This document shows, in pieces, positions 34,823-43,387 of a stretch of 64,000 nucleotides of DNA. The DNA lies in NCBI GenBank assembly GCA_964529285.1, contig CAZGWK010000010.1, positions 1 to 64,000 of the forward strand, read 5' to 3'. Each line of letters opens with the position of its first letter. Positions within the stretch are counted from its first letter, which is position 1. The notes beneath the pieces were generated by a model. That model was not told the origin of the DNA and made no database searches. It saw nothing but the letters and a program-made list of their open reading frames with translations. The DNA comes from SURF-21 sp964529285. Its GTDB lineage: Bacteria; Actinomycetota; Geothermincolia; Geothermincolales; RBG-13-55-18. The position numbers and the translations under genes are program-made.

Positions 34823-36157
34823 TTATTGCGTGATGGCGTCCTTGAGAAAGGAGGGAAAAACGAACAGGGCAACCGACATGGCCGCACAGACGATCCCGCC
34901 AAGAAGGAGCACGAAGGGAGCGGAAACGCGGTCGGCCAGCAGGCCCATGACGATCCCACCAACTGGCAACAATCCCTGGAAGACCAGGATATAGAGGCTC
35001 ATGATGCGGCCCCGCATGTTACGTTCCACCCGGGCCTGCAGCACGGTATTGACCGCAGCCGAGAGCATAAGGAAACTTATCCCCAGCCCCGCGCTGAGCA
35101 GCAGGGAAAGCCAGAAGATCCTGGAAAGGGAGAAGCCGGCCAGGAGGAGGCCCGATGCCAACGCGGAGACCTTGATGATCTCGCTCTCCTTGTAACGGCG
35201 GTTGAGCCAGGTGACGAAGGGCGCGGCAACGACTGCACCCAGCCCGACGAAGCCCAGGAGCAGGCCGTAGCCACCAGCGTCGCTGTGCAGCACGTCCTTG
35301 GCCATCCCGGGCAGGAGGACTATGAAAGGCAGACCGAAGATCGAGGCCACGCCGAGCACGACCAGTATGTTGAAGGCCCAGCGGTTATGCCAGGCGTAGA
35401 CCAGGATCTCCTGGACGTGCCTGATGGTCCCCTGCGGGGGAGGGGGGCTCTTCGGCGTCTTCGTCCTGATCAGCGTCAGGGCGAAGATTATGGTGAGGAA
35501 ACTCACCGCGTTGACGTAGAATGCGATGCTTACGCTCCATCGCGAGACGATGAACCCGCCGATCCAGGGTCCGATGAAGCGCGCCATGTTGAACTCGGCG
35601 GCGTCGAGAGCCACGGCATTGAGGATATCCTTCGGCTGCACGAGGTCGGTAATGATGGCCCGCCAGGCGGGGAAGTTGAAGGTGAAGGCGGTGCCCATGA
35701 CGGTGGTGATGATCATGATGACCGCGAGGCTGGAAGCATCCAGCGAGGTGAATACGCCCAGGGCCAGCGCGCCCAGCATCATGACCGATTGGGTGACGAT
35801 GATCAGGACCTTGCGGTTGAGGACGTCCGCCATGGACCCCGCGAAGAGCACGAGGAAGAAGACGGGAAAGAAGTTGGCCACCGTGACCAGCCCCACCCAG
35901 GCATCGGAGCCGGTTATCTCCTTCACGTACCAGAAGAGGGCGCTCATGTGCACCCAGGTGCCGACGTTCGATAGAAGTGCGCCCGACCAGATAATGGAGA
36001 AGTCGCGGTAGCCGAAGGCGGAGAGGACTCCTCCCCGCAGCAGCGTCCTCTCGCCCGTGTCCGCGGGTGGGGGTGAGGGGGAGAGGCCCGTTTCTCCCTC
36101 GCCCAGACAGAATACCTCGCGCTCCTGCTCAGTTTCTTCGATATCGCGTTCCCGCAT
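34823..36157 (-). CDS. Major facilitator superfamily transporter (MFS_3/EntS-like)
   Basis: A 444-residue membrane protein with about 12 predicted helices, starting after a polar N-terminal stretch of about 55 residues (MRERDIEETEQEREVFC...). The first helices carry DFSIIWSGALLSNVGTWVHMSALFWYV and VGLVTVANFFPVFFLVLFAGSMADVLNRKVLI, the N-terminal pattern of the MFS_3 exporter group (GxxADRxxRR-like loop). A drug, siderophore or lipid exporter is expected; cargo unknown. ATG 36157 is chosen; an open extension to 36274 looks non-coding. Its stop lies at the edge of the repeat element 34718-34811. Confidence 0.85.
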   Translation of the reverse strand: MRERDIEETEQEREVFCLGEGETGLSPSPPPADTGERTLLRGGVLSAFGYRDFSIIWSGALLSNVGTWVHMSALFWYVKEITGSDAWVGLVTVANFFPVFFLVLFAGSMADVLNRKVLIIVTQSVMMLGALALGVFTSLDASSLAVIMIITTVMGTAFTFNFPAWRAIITDLVQPKDILNAVALDAAEFNMARFIGPWIGGFIVSRWSVSIAFYVNAVSFLTIIFALTLIRTKTPKSPPPPQGTIRHVQEILVYAWHNRWAFNILVVLGVASIFGLPFIVLLPGMAKDVLHSDAGGYGLLLGFVGLGAVVAAPFVTWLNRRYKESEIIKVSALASGLLLAGFSLSRIFWLSLLLSAGLGISFLMLSAAVNTVLQARVERNMRGRIMSLYILVFQGLLPVGGIVMGLLADRVSAPFVLLLGGIVCAAMSVALFVFPSFLKDAITQ

Positions 36158-36336
36158 ATCCCATACCCTATTCCCTGGAGAGGTGATTGCGCAATATTGC
36201 GTATCAGACGGAAGACCTCGGGTAGGAACAGCTTTAAGAGGGCTTGATGCAGGGATCGTAATGCCTCCACTCAACTCGTCGGCCGAGCCGGGATATGATC
36301 AGAGGGCTGGAACGCCGGTTCCCCGTCCCGCGCTGC

Positions 36337-37533
36337 CTAGGAGATCTCCACCCGGTAGGTCTTCTTCGAGGGGATCTGCGGGAAGGCTTTAAGCGCGACG
36401 TTCGTGAGCATGCGCAGGGAACGGCGCTGGGCGGGATGGTTGGGCGTCTCCCCCGTGGCCTCCTTGAGGTACTCCAGCAGGTGGCGCAGGGGCTGCAGGG
36501 TGGGGAACAGCCAGCGGTACATGGTCATGGTGGTGAGGCAGGCGGTACAGTAGACGGCCATCTCTTTCGCTCCCGTCTTCTGCGCTTCCCACAACTCTTT
36601 TATGCTGGCCAGCACCATGTCGACGGGACTGTAGCGGTTGCAGCCTGCGGCGAAGCCGCAGCAGTAGCCCTCCTCGCGGTTGTGCTCCATCTCGCGCATC
36701 TCCAGGCCCATGAGGGAGTAGAGGCCGCGCGCCGTGTCCATGACCTCACTCCCCAGGATCCTGGCGTGGCATGAATCGTGCACGGCTACCGAACGCGGCA
36801 GCTTGCGCTTGATCTCGATCTCGCCCGACTCCACCTTCTCCAGCAGCCAGGTGCCAAGGTACTTCTTCTCGAAATCGAACTCGGCACCGAACTGGCCCGG
36901 CAGGACGTTGCGGAACATGTTCAGCCCCGCGGGGCAGGAGAAGAGCATGGTGCCGATATCCCGGCCGCGGTAGTAGGCGGTGAGCTTCTCCGCCACCCGC
37001 TCCACCACGTCGAAGAGGCCCTGGCGGAAGTACATCTCGCCGCAGCAGAGGTCGAAGTCCCCGGATATCTTCACGCCCCTCATGAAGGACGCGTCCAGCA
37101 GGTGAGGGAGGGTGAGCGCGCTGCACCCAGGGTAGAGGACCACCTCGCCCTCGGGCGGAGTCTCCTTCCACCGGCGCAGTAGTTCCCTCTCCCGCGCGTT
37201 CAAGCGCTTTACGATGTCGGTGCGGAAGTTGGGGGAGGAGGCGGGCATGAGGTAGGAGGCCCGCACCGGCAGTCCTTTTTCGCGGTAGCGCTGATACCAG
37301 GTATTGAGGATGAGCTCGTAGGGGCGGCAGTCGCGTGGACAGAAGGCGTCGCAGGCGTAGCAGCTGATGCATTTATCGTGCACAAACCGCGTAGGCTCGC
37401 CGTTTATAAGGCGCTTCATCTCCTCTATCGCCTCGGCGCGGGTGAGGTCCATGTACTGGCACCGCACCAGGCAGTCGCCGCAGAGGTCGCAGTCCTCGTA
37501 GCGGAAGAAGTCGTATTTGCTTTGTTCCTTCAC
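36337..37533 (-). CDS. HdrD/GlpC-like (Fe-S)-binding protein, paralogue 3
   Basis: A 398-residue protein. Two N-terminal [4Fe-4S] motifs, CDLCGDCLVRC (15-25) and CISCYACDAFCPRDC (about 56), are followed by two CCG domains. The first has LYPGCSALT, FDLCCGEMY and FSCPAGLNM, with the last Cys pair incomplete. The second has HDSCHARI, GYCCGFAAGC and VYCTACLTT and looks complete. CCG domains bind the unusual clusters of heterodisulfide reductase HdrB/HdrD, or quinone-side centres in GlpC. Last of three tandem paralogues; GTG 37533 start with AAAGG upstream. The redox partner is unknown. Confidence 0.85.
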   Translation of the reverse strand: MKEQSKYDFFRYEDCDLCGDCLVRCQYMDLTRAEAIEEMKRLINGEPTRFVHDKCISCYACDAFCPRDCRPYELILNTWYQRYREKGLPVRASYLMPASSPNFRTDIVKRLNARERELLRRWKETPPEGEVVLYPGCSALTLPHLLDASFMRGVKISGDFDLCCGEMYFRQGLFDVVERVAEKLTAYYRGRDIGTMLFSCPAGLNMFRNVLPGQFGAEFDFEKKYLGTWLLEKVESGEIEIKRKLPRSVAVHDSCHARILGSEVMDTARGLYSLMGLEMREMEHNREEGYCCGFAAGCNRYSPVDMVLASIKELWEAQKTGAKEMAVYCTACLTTMTMYRWLFPTLQPLRHLLEYLKEATGETPNHPAQRRSLRMLTNVALKAFPQIPSKKTYRVEIS

Positions 37534-37612
37534 CGTTCAGCCTTTCCTCGCGTAGCGAACCCTATCTATCCTCACTTCTCGACCCGGCCCTGATCTTAAG
37601 TAATGGGAAATA

Positions 37613-37635
37613 GGGTCAGGTTGAAACCCGACCCC
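37613..37635. repeat. Short GGGTCAGG palindrome at a gene end
   Basis: GGGTC-A-GGTT-GA-AACC-C-GACCC is an imperfect palindrome that contains the stop codon (37616-37618) and the last codons of the following leftward gene. It appears to belong to the GGGGTCA family. Confidence 0.5.
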
Positions 37636-38995
37636 AACGGTCATAAGCGGATACAGCTGTCTTGAAGCCCCACGAGGTGAGCGCTCTCACGGGACGGTTC
37701 TGGACTATGGGACTGTGGAAGAGCGCGGCCAGCGCTTTCAGGCGCAGGCGGTCGGCCGCAGGTAGCCCGGGCAGCCGCTCAATCCCGGGCGGGATATAGG
37801 CGGGCTGGAAATCCCTTCTGTGGCTGGGAAAGAGGGCATATTTCAACAGGTGGTTGGATATGACCGCCATGATGTCCCACGCCCGCTCCTCGTGGCGGTG
37901 GGCCGGATGCCCGCCCGCCGCCATCTCCACCAGCTCGACGGGATGGTAGAAGGGTATGGCGCAGTTCGCCATCTCCTTGATCACCGAGAGGATGAAGAGG
38001 CAGGCCGGGCAGTAGATGACCGCCGCGTCCGCCCCGGTGGCCTCGATCTCCTTCAGCCTGCGGTAGCCCGAGGACATGATGTCCATCACCCTGAAGTGGG
38101 AGGCCGCCGCGCCGAAACCGCAGCACATGGAGTGCTCGCCGTGGTGCTCCATCTCCACGATATCGCAGCCGGTGCGTCCGACGATGTCCCGGTTGACCTC
38201 CTGCAGCCTCCCGTCCTGCATCTTCGACAGGCAGTTGTCGTGGATGGTCACCTTCAAGCCGAGCTCTTTGCCCAGCGCGATCTCTCCCGACCGCAGCTTC
38301 TCCAGCAGCCAATCGTCCAGTTGCACGACCTCGAAATCGAAGTCCGCTCCGAACCGGCGCGGCAGGATCTCAGAGAGCACCATACCCTCGGCGCTCATGG
38401 AACAGACCACCCGTTTCACGCCCATCTCGCCGAATACATGCTCCAGGCGGCGTGTTATCTGCTCCACCATGTCGAAGCGCCCGGTCTTATAGATATCACC
38501 GGCGCACCCGAAGAGGGCCTCGGATCCCACTATCTTGGGCAGCCCCGCGAGCACTTGAGACTGCAGGATGTAGGGCACGACGTTGGTGTAAAACCCGGTG
38601 AGGCAGATCTCCTCGCAGGGGCTGTAATCGTCCCAGGAGCGCAGCAGCGCCAACTCCCCCGGCAGCATCAATGCCTTCAGCGAGGACCAGATATTACAGG
38701 GCTCCGAGGGTGTCACCAGCCGTGCTGTTGTCCTGAGCCCTTCCTGCCTCCGCTCCCACCAGCGCTCCAGCACCAGCTCGTAGGGGTCGGCATCGTTGGG
38801 ACAGACCACGTCGCAGGTGTGGCAGGTGTTGCACGCATCGAGCGCCCGCGAGGTGCCGCTCTCGATCAGGCTTGCGATCTCTCTCTTCGCCTCCTCGCGC
38901 GGCAGCTCAAGGTAGGGGCAGGCGACGAAGCAGTCGCCGCAGCGGTCGCATAGGTCCTCGCGGAAGAAGCGGAAATCCTCTGTCTTTACGTGCAT
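37616..38995 (-). CDS. HdrD/GlpC-like (Fe-S)-binding protein, paralogue 2 with degenerate first CCG domain
   Basis: A 459-residue paralogue of its two neighbours. N-terminal clusters: CDRCGDCFVACPY (about 16-28) and CNTCHTCDVVCPND (about 55). In the first CCG domain the ligand segments have changed: PGC of the neighbours is LTGF (the Cys is shifted into EEICLTG), CCGE is GCAGD, and the CxxC is VCSMSAE. So this site probably cannot hold the same cluster. The second CCG domain is intact (HDNCLSKM, SMCCGFGAAA, IYCPACLFI). A C-terminal extension of about 50 residues ends inside a repeat palindrome. It starts 15 bases after the upstream paralogue's stop, so co-transcription is likely. Confidence 0.85.
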   Translation of the reverse strand: MHVKTEDFRFFREDLCDRCGDCFVACPYLELPREEAKREIASLIESGTSRALDACNTCHTCDVVCPNDADPYELVLERWWERRQEGLRTTARLVTPSEPCNIWSSLKALMLPGELALLRSWDDYSPCEEICLTGFYTNVVPYILQSQVLAGLPKIVGSEALFGCAGDIYKTGRFDMVEQITRRLEHVFGEMGVKRVVCSMSAEGMVLSEILPRRFGADFDFEVVQLDDWLLEKLRSGEIALGKELGLKVTIHDNCLSKMQDGRLQEVNRDIVGRTGCDIVEMEHHGEHSMCCGFGAAASHFRVMDIMSSGYRRLKEIEATGADAAVIYCPACLFILSVIKEMANCAIPFYHPVELVEMAAGGHPAHRHEERAWDIMAVISNHLLKYALFPSHRRDFQPAYIPPGIERLPGLPAADRLRLKALAALFHSPIVQNRPVRALTSWGFKTAVSAYDRWGRVST

Positions 38996-39010
38996 CTTCC
39001 CAGCACCCCC

Positions 39011-40237
39011 TTATGCCCCGGCCGAGGGCGGCACCACCGGTATCTCCGGGATGCGGTACCTCTGCCTGGAGAGGGTGAGCGGCGCCTGATGGCGCAGCAC
39101 GCCCGCCAGGAAAGCTCGCGTTCTCCATCCCATGGGATGCCGCGGCTCCTCGCCCAAGGCTTCGGACAGAAGCTCGAGGACATGGTATGCGGGGCCTGCG
39201 ACAGGGAAGAGCAGGCGGCCGACGGAGAGCATCTGCAGGCAGCCGGCGCAGTACCCCACGGTGTAATCGGCCCCGGTATTACGGGCCTCCCAGAGGCTCT
39301 TCAAGGTGGCGAGGGTGACGTCCATGATGTGGTAACCGGAGCTGGGCGGGAAGCCGCCCGCGATGCCGCAGCAGAGTGCGCAATCGCGGCTCTTCTTCTC
39401 CTCCACCACCTCCAGGCCGATGAGCTCGAGGATCCTGCGGGGGACGTCCATGTACTCCTCACCCAGCTGCTTGCCGTAGCAGGATTCCTGGATGGTCGCC
39501 GTGCCCTCCAGCTTCTTCACGAGCTCCAGCTCGCCCGACTCCAGTTTCTCGAGGATCACCGGGAGGTAGGGCCGCACCTCGAAGTCGAAATCCACCCCGT
39601 AGTTGGGAAGGACGTTCATGAACATGTTGCAGCCCGCGGTACACAGGAGGTTCACGCGCTTCACGCCCAGGGTCTTGAAGTATCTCTCCAGGCGGCGGGC
39701 TACCTTCTGTACCTCGTCGAACAGGCCCATGCGGTAATAGGTCTCGCCGCAGCAGTAGTCCAGGGTGCCGCGGATATCCATGCCGTCCAGCGCCTTGGTC
39801 TGGGTGACGAAGGGAGCGGTGATGATGTTGCATCCCGGGTATAGTACCTCCTCCGCAGGGGAATGGTCTGCCCACTTGCGCAGTATCTCCCTCTCCTCGG
39901 CAGGCATCCTGGCCGCCACGTAGGTGCGGAAGTTGAGCTCCTCGTGGGGGGAGTAGTACCTGGCGCGCAGGGGAAGCCCCTCGCGCTCGTATTGCTCGTG
40001 CCAGCGCTGCAGGATGAGTTCGGTGGGGTTGCAGCCCTCGGGGCAGATATGGTCGCAAGCGAAACAGCTGGCGCACTTACGCAGGACGTGCCTCGTGGGT
40101 TCCCCCGCAATGAGCCTCTTTATCTCCTCCCGGGCCGTCTTCACCGGCAGACCCATCACTGGGCACTCGCTGAAGCACAGGCCGCAGCGGGTACAAGCTT
40201 CCTCCACGAACTGCTTTACGGGTTTGAGCGACTCCAT
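39011..40237 (-). CDS. HdrD/GlpC-like (Fe-S)-binding protein, paralogue 1
   Basis: A 408-residue protein, first in the leftward triplet. N-terminal clusters: CTRCGLCFSECPV (about 15-27) and CASCFACDHICPEGC (about 56). First CCG domain: LYPGCNIIT, LDYCCGETYY and LLCTAGCNMF. Second: IQESCYGKQ, DCALCCGIAGG and GYCAGCLQM. All expected Cys segments are present. A cytosolic electron-transfer subunit with up to two [4Fe-4S] and two CCG-type clusters is inferred. ATG 40237 has GAGGAGG upstream. No HdrA, HdrC or membrane anchor gene is adjacent. Confidence 0.87.
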   Translation of the reverse strand: MESLKPVKQFVEEACTRCGLCFSECPVMGLPVKTAREEIKRLIAGEPTRHVLRKCASCFACDHICPEGCNPTELILQRWHEQYEREGLPLRARYYSPHEELNFRTYVAARMPAEEREILRKWADHSPAEEVLYPGCNIITAPFVTQTKALDGMDIRGTLDYCCGETYYRMGLFDEVQKVARRLERYFKTLGVKRVNLLCTAGCNMFMNVLPNYGVDFDFEVRPYLPVILEKLESGELELVKKLEGTATIQESCYGKQLGEEYMDVPRRILELIGLEVVEEKKSRDCALCCGIAGGFPPSSGYHIMDVTLATLKSLWEARNTGADYTVGYCAGCLQMLSVGRLLFPVAGPAYHVLELLSEALGEEPRHPMGWRTRAFLAGVLRHQAPLTLSRQRYRIPEIPVVPPSAGA

Positions 40238-40297
40238 CCGAAACCTCCTCGCTTGGGCGCAGGTCTTCCGCCGTCAGTGTGTATAGTAACAGGATCC

Positions 40298-40586
40298 AGG
40301 CCTAGGGGTCAGGCCCGGCTTTCGGCCTGAGAGAGCATGTCATTGTAGAGAGGAATCCGCGGCGACGAGGCAATCTCCCCTGGCACCAGAACTCATAGCA
40401 AACTACTAGTCTTTCGTAATCAGGCTTTGTTGCATAACCAATAATCGCTGCAGGACATGAAAAGATTCAAAGCAAGCAAGGTATTGATTGTCCTTCGCAT
40501 CTACTTCTCTTGGCCTCAACCGGAAGAGCTGAAAGGAGGTTGTTCGTGAAGCTCAAGGCCGAAAGCCGGGCCTGACCCCTAGGCCT
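40298..40586. repeat. 289-bp element with 31-bp perfect inverted arms
   Basis: The left arm 40298-40328 (AGGCCTAGGGGTCAGGCCCG...) and right arm 40556-40586 are exact reverse complements around 227 bases of non-coding sequence. The arms carry the GGGGTCAG motif of the intergenic repeat family. The right arm overlaps the stop codon (40579-40581) of the amidohydrolase gene. No frame in the centre looks like a transposase, so this resembles a non-autonomous MITE or a REPIN with an enlarged centre. Confidence 0.88.
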
Positions 40587-42306
40587 GACCTTCGTAGACG
40601 GGCTTTCCGTTCACGCAAGTCAGGTCCACGAAGCCGTCGAGCTTGCCCAGCTCCAGCTCGTGGGTGAGCAGGAACCACCAGGAGCTCACCTTGAGCGGGC
40701 TGGTGTTCCAGATGACGAAGTCGGCGCTTTTCCCCTTCTCCAGGGAGCCGATTTCATCCTCCATCTTGAGCGCCCGCGCGGAGTCGATGGTCCAGTGCCT
40801 GACGGCGTTCTCGATGTCGATCTTCTCCTCCGGCCCCCAGTCGGTCTTGCCTTTGTAGTTCATGCGCGTGGTCGCGAGAAGCAGGCCGTAGAAGGGATTG
40901 AGGGGGCTGTTGCACCAGTCGCTGCCGAAGGAGACGGTTATCCCCGCCTTCTCCAGGCTGCGCCAGGGATCGTAACGCTGCATCCTCTGCGGCCCCATGA
41001 ACCTCTCGGTCACCTCGTCGCCGAAGAAATGCGCCGGCTGCATGGCCGCCTGCATCCCCAGCCGCGCCATCCTCTCGCGGTCCTCGGGGATAGGGAACTC
41101 GCAGTGTTCGAGGCGGTGGCGCGAATCCCATTCTCCATTGATAAAACGAGCCCGCTCGCAGGAGTTTATAACGCGCCGTATGCCTGCATCCCCAACGGCG
41201 TGGGTGCAGGCCTGGAGCTGCATGCTGTCCGCTATCTCGATCACGCGGTCAAAGTCCTCCTGCGTCCAGTCCGGCCTGCCGTAATAGGAGGGGTCGTCCC
41301 CGTAGGGCTCCAGGAAGAAGGCGGTGCGGTTGCCCAGGGTACCGTCGATGTAGAATTTCAGCGATTGACCGAGTACCAGGCGCCGGTCCGATTTTCTGCC
41401 CATATCCTTCCACCAGGTCAGGTCGCCGAGCAGCTTGCCTTTGTCCTCCAGGTCATGAGGATCGACGTACAAAGAGCCGCGCAGGCGCACCTTGTCGAAG
41501 ATGCCGCGTTCGCGGTACGCGAGCACATAGGGAATGAAGGGGCGGTAGAACTGCACGTCGTCCATGGCCGTGACCCCTACCGATACGGCCTCGTCCATGA
41601 CCGCCGCTATGGTCTCCGGCACGGCGGACTCGAAGACGGGAGCTATCTCCTCTTGCGTGAAGAAGTCGAGGGGGGAGAAGGAGTGGAAGTGGTCCAGGGC
41701 GCCCATGCAGACGCCTGAGGTGTCGCGCCTGGGCGCCAGGCGCCGCAGGGCCTGGGGGTTCCTCTCCTCGAGCAGCTCGACGGCGCGGGTATTGAGCCAT
41801 CCGCACTGGCCGCAGATGGACATGAGCAGGACGGGCCGGTCCGCGACCACAGCGTCCAGCACCTCGCGGTCGGGGGCACCTCCTGGGGCGTACTCGAACC
41901 TCCAGCCCACACCGGAAACGTAGGGGAGGTCGGGGTTTGCACGGGACTGGTCCAGGACCATCTGCAGCATCTCGTCCAGGTTGGCAGCCTGCATGAGCCG
42001 CGTGGTCATGATGGCCGTCATGCCGCCTATCCACACCACGTGGCAGTGGTTGTCGATGAAACCCGGGGTGAGGGCCCTGCCCTTGGCGTCGATGACCCCT
42101 GTGTCCGGCCCCACGTGGACCGCTGCCCCTCGGTCGTCGCCCACGTATACGATGCGCCCGTCCTTCACGGCGATGGCGCTGGCTCGTGGGTTGGCGCTAT
42201 CGGAGGTGAAGATATCCGCGTGGGCCACCACCATGTCGGCCGGGTCCGCACCGTCCCGCTTGTAGGGCGATGCGAACAACGCCCATTTCATGCGATCCAG
42301 AAACAT
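40579..42306 (-). CDS. Amidohydrolase family protein (YtcJ-like)
   Basis: A 575-residue metal-dependent hydrolase. The N-terminal beta-sandwich part (ADIFTSDSANPRASAIAVKDGRIVYVG) leads to the metal motif PGFIDNHCHVVWIGG near residue 80. Later His-containing strands include CTHAVGDAGIRRV near 375 and LEHCEF near 410, and a late Asp is in SFGSDWCNSPLNP. The C-terminus closes with GKSADFVIWNTSPLKV. YtcJ-like proteins act on imides, amides or related bonds; the substrate is unknown. ATG 42306 is chosen with GGAGGTGC upstream. The stop lies inside the arm of a mobile-looking repeat. Confidence 0.88.
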   Translation of the reverse strand: MFLDRMKWALFASPYKRDGADPADMVVAHADIFTSDSANPRASAIAVKDGRIVYVGDDRGAAVHVGPDTGVIDAKGRALTPGFIDNHCHVVWIGGMTAIMTTRLMQAANLDEMLQMVLDQSRANPDLPYVSGVGWRFEYAPGGAPDREVLDAVVADRPVLLMSICGQCGWLNTRAVELLEERNPQALRRLAPRRDTSGVCMGALDHFHSFSPLDFFTQEEIAPVFESAVPETIAAVMDEAVSVGVTAMDDVQFYRPFIPYVLAYRERGIFDKVRLRGSLYVDPHDLEDKGKLLGDLTWWKDMGRKSDRRLVLGQSLKFYIDGTLGNRTAFFLEPYGDDPSYYGRPDWTQEDFDRVIEIADSMQLQACTHAVGDAGIRRVINSCERARFINGEWDSRHRLEHCEFPIPEDRERMARLGMQAAMQPAHFFGDEVTERFMGPQRMQRYDPWRSLEKAGITVSFGSDWCNSPLNPFYGLLLATTRMNYKGKTDWGPEEKIDIENAVRHWTIDSARALKMEDEIGSLEKGKSADFVIWNTSPLKVSSWWFLLTHELELGKLDGFVDLTCVNGKPVYEGQA

Positions 42307-42665
42307 CGTGCACCTCCAGGTATAGGTGTGGGCCTGTTGCAAAGGTCAGCCTTGTGTCATCTTTCTTGTCTTGTCGGTACTCTCGACAGTGCCCTTGAGA
42401 TAGAGGTCAGAGGGAAGGGCGCATAGCTGTTGTCATTAAGGATTGGCCACCCTATTAAGCGGTGATTAACCTGCACAGCGGCATTCGCCGCGCCGAATGC
42501 TATTTACTGGGAGTGACCAGTATCTCCAGGTTGCGCTCCAGTGGGATCAGTCCAAATGTTATATCGATCCGGGGAAAGGCCTGACAGCCGGCAACCGTAT
42601 TTTTTCAAACTCCGAAAAGGCAGGCCCGATATCAACTCCAGGAGGGTTCAGGAGGAACCCCCCCC
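42307..42665. other. Intergenic region, no gene seen
   Basis: About 360 bases between two leftward genes. It holds two perfect short hairpins: GCATTCG-6-CGAATGC (42481-42500) and GGGTTC-5-GAACCC (42644-42660). The latter lies just beyond the methyltransferase stop, where a terminator is expected, but lacks a T-run. No coding frame with a start signal was found. Confidence 0.4.
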
Positions 42666-43289
42666 TCACTTGCGCCCTTTGAGGATCCTGCCCACTCCCC
42701 TGAGTATCTGCTTTTTCTCCACGATCTCCACCCCCAACGTCTCGATCGCGCCCTCGAGGTCGTATGCGAAGTAAGCGGGGACGTAGACGTTCTCGTAGCG
42801 CGAGAGCATGAAGCGTATGAACAGCTTATGGATGATGTCCTGCGGGATCTCGTAATCCACGATCATGATGGTACCACCGGGAGTGGTCACCCTGACCAGT
42901 TCTTCCAGGACTTTCTCGCGCATCGGGCCCGGCATGTCGTGCAGGGCAAAGGATATTACGGAGACGTCGAAGCTGCCGTCCTCGAAAGGCATGTCCGAGG
43001 CATCGGCGCTTAAAAAGGAAACCCTGCCGCAGCCGTCCTTGCTGCGCGCCAGTGCGATCATCTCCTCGGAGAGGTCTATGCCGGTGGCCTCGCAACCCGC
43101 ACTCGCGAAAGCAAGCGCCTGGCTTCCTGTGCCCGTGGCAACGTCGAGCACCCTGGCGCCTCGCGCCGCCGCCGCCATCTCCACCACTCGCGGCCTTACG
43201 TTCCCGAGCAGGAACTCCAGGCGGTCGTAGGTGGGAGCCATGCGGTCGAACCACTCTTTGAGGTAGGTGGTGGCTTCCTCGCTCATCAC
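42666..43289 (-). CDS. SAM-dependent class I methyltransferase (UbiE/COQ5-like)
   Basis: A 207-residue methyltransferase. Motif I is VLDVATGTGSQALAFA (about 47-62), with an acidic end of strand 2 in GIDLSEEMI. Motif II region: FEDGSFDVSVISFALHDM; motif III: RVTTPGGTIMIVDYEIP. The N-terminal helix (YLKEWFDRMAPTYDRL) is typical of ubiquinone/menaquinone methyltransferase relatives, but the overall length is shorter than UbiE, so another small-molecule or lipid substrate is likely. It is preceded by a GGGGTCA repeat and follows the OYE gene in the same direction. Confidence 0.85.
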   Translation of the reverse strand: MMSEEATTYLKEWFDRMAPTYDRLEFLLGNVRPRVVEMAAAARGARVLDVATGTGSQALAFASAGCEATGIDLSEEMIALARSKDGCGRVSFLSADASDMPFEDGSFDVSVISFALHDMPGPMREKVLEELVRVTTPGGTIMIVDYEIPQDIIHKLFIRFMLSRYENVYVPAYFAYDLEGAIETLGVEIVEKKQILRGVGRILKGRK

Positions 43290-43311
43290 TTTCTCCGTCG
43301 TGCAGTCGATG

Positions 43312-43380
43312 GGGTCACATCTTTATTTATGAATTTTATCCCATAAAATGCCAGGAGATTCAAGAATAAAGATACGACCC
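43312..43380. repeat. Inverted-repeat element, GGGTCACATCTT subtype
   Basis: The left arm GGGTCACATCTTTATT (43312-43327) and right arm AATAAAGATACGACCC (43365-43380) pair with two mismatches around an AT-rich centre. The first bases match the end of the element at 53208-53280 (TGGGGTCACATCTT). It ends 7 bases before the stop codon of the OYE gene. Confidence 0.7.
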
Positions 43381-43387
43381 TATTTGC

